From contig PKWT01000088.1 of NCBI GenBank assembly GCA_003132125.1, forward strand, positions 1,764-12,271: 10,508 nucleotides of DNA, written 5' to 3'. A model generated the notes under the pieces. It made no database searches, was not told where the DNA came from, and saw only the letters and a program-made list of their open reading frames with translations. This stretch comes from Micrococcales bacterium. Its GTDB lineage: Bacteria > Actinomycetota > Actinomycetes > Actinomycetales > Dermatophilaceae. Both the position numbers and the translations under genes were made by a program. Position 1 is the stretch's first letter. Each line of letters starts with the position of its first letter. Positions 5,437 through 10,508 of this stretch are shown here, piece by piece.

Positions 5437-6027
5437 TCAGCTCGTGGGAGCGGGCACGGCCGGTGCTGGCCGATAGAGCTTGTGCTTGGCGATGTACTGC
5501 ACGACTCCGTCAGGCACGAGGTACCAGACCGGTTCGCCCACGGCGACCCGTGAGCGACAGTCGGTCGAGCTGATGGCCATGGCAGGGACTTCCTGCAGCG
5601 TCACCCGGTCCGCCGGGAGGCCGATGTCGCTCAGGACATGCCCTGGCCGCGTCACGCCCACGAAGTGGGCAAGGTCCCACAGCTCGTCCACGTCCTTCCA
5701 CGACAGGATCTGGGCCAACGCATCGGCGCCGGTGATGAAGAACAGCTCCGCGTCCGGGCGCTGGGTGTGCAGGTCGCGCAAGGTGTCGATCGTGTAGGTC
5801 GGACCGGTCCGTTCGATGTCGACGCGGCTGACCGTGAAGCGAGGGTTTGACGCGGTGGCGATGACCGTCATCAGGTAGCGGTGCTCGGCCTCGGACACGC
5901 TGGCCGAGCCCTTCTGCCACGGCTCACCGGTCGGGGCGAACACCACCTCATCGAGGTCGAACAGAGCCTGGACCTCGCTGGCGGCCACGAGGTGTCCATG
6001 ATGGATGGGATCGAACGTCCCACCCAT
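5437..6027 (-). CDS. nadD: Nicotinate-nucleotide adenylyltransferase NadD
   Basis: A 196-residue enzyme that transfers AMP from ATP to nicotinate mononucleotide to give deamido-NAD, a step shared by de novo and salvage NAD synthesis. The nucleotidyltransferase signature GGTFDPIHHGHL is at residues 2-13 with the HxGH histidines. EVVFAPTGEPWQKG (27-40), HRYLMTVIA, FFITGADALAQILSW (96-110) and the second nucleotide-binding motif ISSTDCR (152-158) follow. Length and ending (VWYLVPDGVVQYIAKHKLY) agree with actinobacterial NadD, for instance the mycobacterial protein that also begins MGGTFDP. The ATG at 6027 has no Shine-Dalgarno. In-frame codons just upstream encode R-V-G-V, as seen in longer NadD proteins, so an unusual CTG start at 6048 cannot be excluded. 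It follows the small membrane protein gene by 17 bases and precedes rsfS. Confidence 0.95.
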   Translation of the reverse strand: MGGTFDPIHHGHLVAASEVQALFDLDEVVFAPTGEPWQKGSASVSEAEHRYLMTVIATASNPRFTVSRVDIERTGPTYTIDTLRDLHTQRPDAELFFITGADALAQILSWKDVDELWDLAHFVGVTRPGHVLSDIGLPADRVTLQEVPAMAISSTDCRSRVAVGEPVWYLVPDGVVQYIAKHKLYRPAPAVPAPTS

Positions 6028-6044
6028 GACGCCGACGCGCGTGG

Positions 6045-6230
6045 TCAGGTGTGCGCGCCAGGATCGGGCTTGTCGTACTTGGCGGCGGTGTTACGGAAGG
6101 ACCACAGCACCCCCAGGAGCACGAGGAAGCATCCGAAGGCGATGACGCCGAAGGCCCACGGCGGCATCGGCAGCTCGCGCACGACGGTCTCTGCGGTGGC
6201 CAGCGTGGCGACTGTGGACGTGAACAACAT
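6045..6230 (-). CDS. Small single-pass membrane protein, function unknown
   Basis: A 61-residue protein with one clear hydrophobic helix at about residues 25-45 (WAFGVIAFGCFLVLLGVLWSF), then a short polar, proline-containing tail ending KPDPGAHT. The N-terminal part (1-22) is Thr/Ala-rich and only mildly hydrophobic. Small proteins of this type between proA and nadD are, from memory, common in actinobacteria, but no function is known to me. The ATG at 6230 is preferred because TAGGCT lies exactly six bases upstream, as for leaderless genes. An in-frame GTG at 6236 would add two residues. It lies 67 bp after proA and 17 bp before nadD, so it is likely co-transcribed with nadD. Confidence 0.75.
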   Translation of the reverse strand: MLFTSTVATLATAETVVRELPMPPWAFGVIAFGCFLVLLGVLWSFRNTAAKYDKPDPGAHT

Positions 6231-6236
6231 GAGCAC

Positions 6237-6242
6237 AGCCTA
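6237..6242 (-). promoter_or_regulatory. Putative -10 element of the small membrane protein gene
   Basis: The minus strand reads TAGGCT, six bases, then ATG at 6230. If used, it would start a leaderless mRNA that also covers nadD and rsfS. No clear -35 was found. Confidence 0.45.
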
Positions 6243-6297
6243 GCCGGTGGACGGACTCCAGTGTTCGGTGTCGAATCTGGTCACCGACGGATCTGGC

Positions 6298-7584
6298 TCA
6301 GAGGCGGATCTGACCGTCGCCCTCGACGACCCACTTGGTCGTGGTCAGCTCGGCCAGGCCCATCGGCCCTCGGGCGTGGAGCTTCTGGGTGGAGATGCCG
6401 ATCTCGGCCCCGAACCCGAACTCGCCGCCGTCGGTGAACCGCGTCGACGCGTTGACCATGACAGCCGCCGCATCCACCTCAGCCGTCCAGCGACGCGCCG
6501 CCGCGCGGTCCTCGGTGACGATGGCCTCGGTGTGGCCCGTGCCGTACTGCTGGACGTGCGCCAGCGCCTGGTCGAGCGAGTCGACGATTCGCGCGCTGAT
6601 GTCCAGTGAGAGGTATTCGCGGGCGAAGTCCTCGTCGGTGGCCAGGCTGTATGCCGCGCCAGCCTCACGGGCGAACGACTCGATCTCGGCATCGCCGTGG
6701 ACGGTGACCCCGGCCCAACCCAGCTGCGCCAACACCTTGGGCAGGAAGTCCGGGGCGATGCTGCGATGGACGAGCAAGGACTCAGCCGCGTTGCAGACGC
6801 CGACCCGATGCGTCTTTGAGTTGACCACGATGGCCAGCGCCTTGTAGAGATCCGCAGCAGCATCGACGTAGACGTGGCAGTTGCCGACACCGGTCTCGAT
6901 GACGGGCACGGTCGACTCACGCACCACGGTCTGGATCAGGTCGGCGCCACCGCGCGGGATAAGCACATCGATCAGGCCGCGTGCCGTCATCAGCGCGCGG
7001 ACCGCGTCGCGGCCACCCTCGTCCAGCAGTGTGACCGCGTCGGGCGGCAGACCTTTGGCCTCCAACGCAGCGCGCAGCACCTTCACGAGAACGCGGTTGC
7101 TGGCAGCTGCCGCTGAGCCTCCGCGCAACACCACTGCGTTGCCGCTCTTGAGCGCCAGGCCGGCCGCGTCGACGGTCACGTTCGGGCGAGCCTCGTAGAT
7201 CATGGCGACGACACCCATGGGCACGCGCAGCTGTCGGATCTGCAGACCGTTGGCCAGCGTCGACCCTCGCACGATCTCGCCGACCGGGTCCGGCAGCGCC
7301 GCGATGTCGCGCAGAGCCTGTGCGACGGACTGCACCCGAGGCCCGTCCAGCCGCAGCCGGTCGAGCAGTCCTTCGGCAAGACCCTCGGCCCGTCCCCGTG
7401 CGATGTCCTCAACGTTGGCCGCGATGATCTCTGCGGACGCCGAGTCAAGGGCATCGGCCATGCCCAGGAGCGCCTGATCCTTGTCGGCGCGCGTCAACAG
7501 CCCGAGCCGGCGCGAGGCCAGGCGTGCCGCGCCGGCCAGGGCGGCGACGTGCGCGGTGATCTCGGGATCGATCGAATCAGCCAT
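6298..7584 (-). CDS. proA: Gamma-glutamyl phosphate reductase ProA
   Basis: A 428-residue NADPH-dependent enzyme that reduces gamma-glutamyl phosphate to glutamate-5-semialdehyde, the second step of proline synthesis. It belongs to the aldehyde dehydrogenase superfamily. Visible motifs are VPMGVVAMIYEARPNVTVDA (121-140), LKSGNAVVLRGGSAA (145-159), LIPRGGADLI (208-217), the catalytic Cys264 in HRVGVCNAAESLLVH (259-273), and the family signature around DQALAHVQQYGTGHTEAI (338-355), then GAEIGISTQKLHARGPMGL near the end. Length and motifs are complete. The start ATG at 7584 lacks a Shine-Dalgarno but has TAGTCT six bases upstream, pointing to a leaderless transcript in addition to read-through from proB, whose stop is 33 bp upstream. 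Confidence 0.97.
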   Translation of the reverse strand: MADSIDPEITAHVAALAGAARLASRRLGLLTRADKDQALLGMADALDSASAEIIAANVEDIARGRAEGLAEGLLDRLRLDGPRVQSVAQALRDIAALPDPVGEIVRGSTLANGLQIRQLRVPMGVVAMIYEARPNVTVDAAGLALKSGNAVVLRGGSAAAASNRVLVKVLRAALEAKGLPPDAVTLLDEGGRDAVRALMTARGLIDVLIPRGGADLIQTVVRESTVPVIETGVGNCHVYVDAAADLYKALAIVVNSKTHRVGVCNAAESLLVHRSIAPDFLPKVLAQLGWAGVTVHGDAEIESFAREAGAAYSLATDEDFAREYLSLDISARIVDSLDQALAHVQQYGTGHTEAIVTEDRAAARRWTAEVDAAAVMVNASTRFTDGGEFGFGAEIGISTQKLHARGPMGLAELTTTKWVVEGDGQIRL

Positions 7585-7590
7585 GGGACG

Positions 7591-7596
7591 AGACTA
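7591..7596 (-). promoter_or_regulatory. Putative -10 element of proA (leaderless type)
   Basis: The minus strand reads TAGTCT, six bases (CGTCCC), then the proA ATG. The block TAG-C/T-CT-CGTCCC(C)-ATG is nearly the same as before the MOSC gene. It lies in the 33-bp gap after proB. Confidence 0.45.
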
Positions 7597-7617
7597 AGCC
7601 GTGACGAGTCGAAGCCG

Positions 7618-8736
7618 TCAGAGCAGGACGAGGTCGTCGCGATGCACGACCTCACGCTCGAAGGACGGCCCGAGCTCGCGGGCCAGGTCATGCGTGGTGC
7701 GGCCCAGCAGCTCCGGCAGCTCGGTGGAGTCGTAGTTGACCAGGCCCCGGGCGACCGCATGGCCGGACGAGTTGCACAGGTCGACCGGATCGCCGTCACC
7801 GAACCGGCCCTCGACCTTGAGGATCCCGGCCGGCAACAGCGACTTGCGTCGCTCAACCACGGCTGCCACCGCTCCGTCGTCCAGGATCAGCCGGCCACGG
7901 GCCGTGGTGGCGTGGGCCAGCCAGAGCAGCCGGCTGGCCCTGCGGGATCCGGTCGGCAGGAACAAGGTGCCGATGTCATCGCCGGCCATGGCCGCAGCGA
8001 CCTGGTCGGTCGAGGTCAGGATGGCGGTGATGCCCGCCGCGGTGGCGATGCCGGCAGCCTCGACCTTGGTGGCCATCCCGCCGCTGCCGACGCCCGATCC
8101 CGAGCCCCCGATCCTGACGTTCGTCAGATCAACCGCACCGCGTACCAACGGAATTCGCGAGCTACCCTTCCGGGAAGGCGGGCCGTCATACAGGGCATCG
8201 ACGTCTGAGAGCAGGATCAGCGCATCCGCGTGCACCAGATGCGCCACCAGTGCAGCCAGGCGGTCGTTGTCGCCGAAACGGATCTCGTGGGTCGCGACCG
8301 TGTCGTTCTCGTTGACCACGGGAACGACGCCAAGGTCGAGCAGTCGGTCCAGGGTGCGCCGGGCGTTGGCATAGTGAGAGCGGCGCGTGACGTCCTCAGC
8401 GGTGAGCAGCACCTGGCCGACGGTGAGGTCATGCTTCGCGAACGCGAGGCTGTATGCCGCGACGAGAGCCCCCTGACCAACGCTGGCCGCCGCCTGCTGG
8501 GTGGCCAGATCTCGCGGGCGCCGGGGCAAGCCGAGCGGTGTCATGCCTGCTGCGATGGCGCCCGAGGACACCAGGACGATCTGCGTTCCCTGCCGGCGGC
8601 GGGCGGCGATCACGTCGACCAGCGCGCCGAGCCGGGCCTGGTCCAGCGCGCCCTCGTCGGTGGTCAGCGAGCTGGAGCCAACCTTGACGACGAGGCGCCG
8701 GGCGGCGCGCAGGTCGGCGTGACGGGGCGTGGGCAC
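7618..8736 (-). CDS. proB: Glutamate 5-kinase ProB
   Basis: A 372-residue enzyme that phosphorylates glutamate on the gamma carboxyl, the first and feedback-controlled step of proline synthesis. The amino acid kinase domain (about 10-260) shows LVVKVGSSSLT (15-25), IVLVSSGAIAAGM (53-65), VVNENDTVATHEIRFGDNDRL (140-160), LLSDVDALYD (175-184) and GSGGMATKVEAA (217-228). A C-terminal PUA domain (about 280-360) includes GRLILDDGAVAAV and RGLVNYDSTELPELLG, as in the long form of the family. The product is unstable and is passed to ProA, encoded just downstream. The start is a GTG at 8736, 23 bp after the obg stop. No Shine-Dalgarno is seen, but TAGACT lies six bases before the GTG. Complete and normal in length. 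Confidence 0.97.
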   Translation of the reverse strand: MPTPRHADLRAARRLVVKVGSSSLTTDEGALDQARLGALVDVIAARRRQGTQIVLVSSGAIAAGMTPLGLPRRPRDLATQQAAASVGQGALVAAYSLAFAKHDLTVGQVLLTAEDVTRRSHYANARRTLDRLLDLGVVPVVNENDTVATHEIRFGDNDRLAALVAHLVHADALILLSDVDALYDGPPSRKGSSRIPLVRGAVDLTNVRIGGSGSGVGSGGMATKVEAAGIATAAGITAILTSTDQVAAAMAGDDIGTLFLPTGSRRASRLLWLAHATTARGRLILDDGAVAAVVERRKSLLPAGILKVEGRFGDGDPVDLCNSSGHAVARGLVNYDSTELPELLGRTTHDLARELGPSFEREVVHRDDLVLL

Positions 8737-8742
8737 ACGCGC

Positions 8743-8748
8743 AGTCTA
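8743..8748 (-). promoter_or_regulatory. Putative -10 element of proB (leaderless type)
   Basis: The minus strand reads TAGACT, six bases (GCGCGT), then the GTG at 8736, inside the 23-bp obg-proB gap. It supports the GTG start and suggests proB can be transcribed without obg. A -35 would have to lie in the obg stop region, and none matches well. Confidence 0.45.
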
Positions 8749-8759
8749 TTGAAACCGGG

Positions 8760-10328
8760 TCAGCTGCCCGCTTCTGTCTCATCGTCGGAGTCGGACGAGG
8801 TGCCGTCGTCGTCGGCCGAGGTGCCTGCGGTGGCCCAGTGCCCGGCCTTGCGGTCAGCCTGGAGCTCGGCGCGGGCAGCGCTCTTGGCCTCCCGGCGCTC
8901 GGCGTAGGTGGCCCGCTTTTCTTCGCGGGTGGGGCGGTGCAGGTTGTCCAGACGCACATCGCTGCCCCGGGGACCGGAGAGCAGCTCGGCGCCGGCAGCC
9001 ATCGTCGGCTCCCAGTCGAAGACCACCGCGTTGTCCGGTGAGCCGATGACCACGGTGGCGCCGGCCACGGCACCTGCCTTGAAGAGAGCCGCCTCGACCC
9101 CGGCGCGGGCGAGCCGGTCGGCCAGGTAACCCACAGCCTCGTCGTTGGAGAAGTCGGTCTGGTCGACCCAACGCCTGGGACGGTCGCCGATCACCCGGTA
9201 GATCTCGCCGTCCGGGGTGTTCTCGCGCTTGATCTCGAAGCCGCTGTCGTCCACAGCCTTGGGACGCAGGACGACGCGCGGGATCTCGATCTCGCCGATC
9301 GCCTCTCGCGCCTCGGTGACATGCCGAGCCATCGCAAAGGTGAGCTCCTTGAGGCCGGTGCGGGCCACCGCGGAGATGATGTAGACCTCGAGGCCCCGGG
9401 CCTCCAGCTCAGGCTTGACCATCTCGGCGAGCTCACGAGCCTCGGTCACGTCTGCCTTGTTCAGCACAACGATGCGGGTGCGTTCTGCCAGCGGGCGGCC
9501 GCCCAGGGACTCGTCGGCGACGTACTGCGCAAGCTCCTGCTCGATGACGTCGAAGTCACTCATCGGATCGCGGTCCGCCTCGAGCGTCGCGCAGTCGACG
9601 ACGTGCACCAGGACCGAACAACGTTCGACGTGCCGCAGGAACTCCAGGCCCAGGCCCTTACCCTCGCTCGCACCCGGGATCAGACCCGGCACATCGGCCA
9701 CGGTGAACCGCTGCTCGCCGGCCATCACCACGCCGAGGTTCGGAACCAGCGTGGTGAACGGGTAGTCGGCGATCTTGGGCCGAGCCGCGCTCAGGACCGC
9801 GACCAAGCTGGATTTGCCTGCCGATGGGTAGCCGATGAGCGCAACGTCGGCAAGGGACTTGAGCTCCAGGACGACGTCGAGCGTGTCGCCGATGTCGCCG
9901 AACAAGGCGAATCCGGGAGCCTTGCGAGCCCGCGAGGCCAGTGCATTGTTGCCCAGGCCCCCACGACCGCCGCGGGCAACGACATAGGTCTGTCCCAGGG
10001 CCACGAGGTCGACGATGACCTGGCCGTCGACGCCCTTGACCACGGTGCCGGCCGGAACCGGAAGGATCAGGTCGCCGCCGTCGGCGCCGTTGCACTCGTC
10101 ACCGCCACCGGGCTGACCGTTCTTGGCCTTGCGGTGTGGGCTGTGGTGGTAGTCCAGCAGGGTGGTCGACTGCTGGTCGACAGACAGGATGATGCTGCCC
10201 CCACGGCCGCCGTTTCCGCCGTCAGGCCCGCCGAGCGGCTTGAACTTCGCCTTGCGCACCGACGCGATGCCTGACCCACCGTCGCCCGCGGACAGGTGGA
10301 GGACGACGCGGTCAACGAAGTTCGTCAT
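8760..10328 (-). CDS. obg: Ribosome-associated GTPase Obg (ObgE/CgtA)
   Basis: A 522-residue GTPase needed for 50S ribosome assembly and stress responses. The glycine-rich Obg fold is at about 1-159 (AGDGGSG, GGPDGGNGGRGG, GGRGGLGN). The G domain follows with G1 GYPSAGKSS (166-174), the G2 threonines in YPFTTLVPN (189-197), G3 DVPGLI (212-217), G4 NKAD (290-293) and G5 SA (319-320). The actinobacterial OCT domain is at about 355-440 (FEIKRENTPDGEIYRV, then FDWEP). A further tail of about 80 residues has a basic Arg/Lys-rich part (467-495) and ends in an acidic Asp/Glu/Ser stretch (504-520). It is about 40 residues longer than the 478-479 residues I recall for Streptomyces and Mycobacterium. 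The ATG at 10328 has AAGGAGA eight bases upstream. It follows rpmA, as in most bacteria. Confidence 0.97.
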   Translation of the reverse strand: MTNFVDRVVLHLSAGDGGSGIASVRKAKFKPLGGPDGGNGGRGGSIILSVDQQSTTLLDYHHSPHRKAKNGQPGGGDECNGADGGDLILPVPAGTVVKGVDGQVIVDLVALGQTYVVARGGRGGLGNNALASRARKAPGFALFGDIGDTLDVVLELKSLADVALIGYPSAGKSSLVAVLSAARPKIADYPFTTLVPNLGVVMAGEQRFTVADVPGLIPGASEGKGLGLEFLRHVERCSVLVHVVDCATLEADRDPMSDFDVIEQELAQYVADESLGGRPLAERTRIVVLNKADVTEARELAEMVKPELEARGLEVYIISAVARTGLKELTFAMARHVTEAREAIGEIEIPRVVLRPKAVDDSGFEIKRENTPDGEIYRVIGDRPRRWVDQTDFSNDEAVGYLADRLARAGVEAALFKAGAVAGATVVIGSPDNAVVFDWEPTMAAGAELLSGPRGSDVRLDNLHRPTREEKRATYAERREAKSAARAELQADRKAGHWATAGTSADDDGTSSDSDDETEAGS

Positions 10329-10336
10329 GGTCCCTG

Positions 10337-10343
10337 TCTCCTT
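10337..10343 (-). promoter_or_regulatory. Ribosome binding site of obg
   Basis: AAGGAGA on the minus strand, eight bases before the ATG at 10328. It fixes the start and rules out the upstream in-frame codon near 10412, which lies inside a hairpin. Confidence 0.75.
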
Positions 10344-10386
10344 CCGCGGCTGCGTGGGCCGATCAGTGGTGAGGTCGTGCCAAAGC

Positions 10387-10420
10387 GCGAGGGGGTGGGC
10401 CGTCTGGCCCACCCCCTCGC
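10387..10420 (-). terminator. Perfect 15-bp hairpin between rpmA and obg
   Basis: The arms GCGAGGGGGTGGGCC (10387-10401) and GGCCCACCCCCTCGC (10406-10420) pair over 15 bp around a four-base loop. In the minus direction it is followed by GCTTTGG, a weak U run. It is a likely terminator or attenuator for the ribosomal protein operon upstream of obg. Confidence 0.7.
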
Positions 10421-10434
10421 AACGAGGTATACGG

Positions 10435-10457
10435 CTCGCGCGGTTGCGTCGCGCGAG
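10435..10457 (-). other. Second hairpin between rpmA and obg
   Basis: CTCGCGCG (10435-10442) and CGCGCGAG (10450-10457) form a perfect 8-bp stem with a seven-base loop. It lies 14 bp before the larger hairpin and 19 bp after the upstream stop codon in the direction of transcription. No U-tract follows, so a role in RNA processing or 3'-end protection is possible. Confidence 0.55.
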
Positions 10458-10476
10458 GTTCGTGCAGCGGCTGGTG

Positions 10477-10508
10477 TCAGACCGATTCGGTGACGACAGC
10501 CTGCTCGG
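10477..10508 (-). CDS. rpmA: Probable ribosomal protein L27 (RpmA), last codons only
   Basis: An open frame enters from the right edge and ends with EQAVVTESV and a TGA at 10477-10479. Nine residues cannot identify a protein. The call rests on context: rpmA directly precedes obg in almost all bacteria, and actinobacterial L27 proteins often end in a short acidic and valine-rich tail. Confidence 0.55.
   Translation of the reverse strand, partial: EQAVVTESV

Noticed and set aside
9321..10274. 317-codon plus-strand frame opposite obg
   Set aside because: Antisense to the GTPase domain, composition typical of a shadow frame, no motif.
10329..10386. TTGGCA as a -35 element for an obg promoter after the large hairpin
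   Set aside because: No -10 hexamer lies at 16-18 bp from it; the region is GC-rich.

Overview
The window is GC-rich, densely coding chromosomal DNA from an actinobacterium. The gene order rpmA-obg-proB-proA-small membrane protein-nadD-rsfS-phosphoglycerate-mutase-like phosphatase is a classic Actinomycetota housekeeping cluster. GTG starts are common, and several genes have a TANNNT box placed for leaderless transcription. A member of the Micrococcales (Intrasporangiaceae-like) is plausible, but the sequence alone does not prove it.

Right part (about 4.2-10.5 kb, all genes on the minus strand, read from high to low coordinates): the last codons of a gene that is probably rpmA (ribosomal protein L27); an intergenic region with two perfect hairpins; obg (ribosome-associated GTPase); proB and proA (first two steps of proline synthesis); a one-helix membrane protein; nadD (NAD synthesis); rsfS (ribosome silencing factor); and a histidine phosphatase that resembles mycobacterial GpgP. 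A tRNA-Ala(GGC) with its own putative promoter and a hairpin after its 3' end closes this part. Ribosome assembly and silencing, NAD and proline synthesis are thus co-oriented with translation genes.

Left part (about 0.1-4.1 kb): four accessory-type genes lie between the tRNA and the first codons of lepA, which runs off the left edge. They are a plus-strand solitary MazF/PemK-like protein, a divergent MOSC-domain protein (YiiM-like), and two overlapping MFS exporter-type genes of different subfamilies. From memory of related genomes, lepA in actinobacteria usually has comEA/comEC/holA/rpsT between it and the nadD-rsfS-phosphatase cluster; here that block is absent. Short perfect tandem duplications sit at both edges of the accessory block, next to lepA and next to the tRNA 3' end. 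This suggests an insertion or replacement hotspot.

No CRISPR array, transposase, phage gene or riboswitch was seen. The most interesting signals are the repeated TANNNT-N6/7-start arrangement at five genes, the tightly packed divergent MOSC/MazF promoter region, the repeat-marked borders of the accessory block, and the double hairpin between rpmA and obg.
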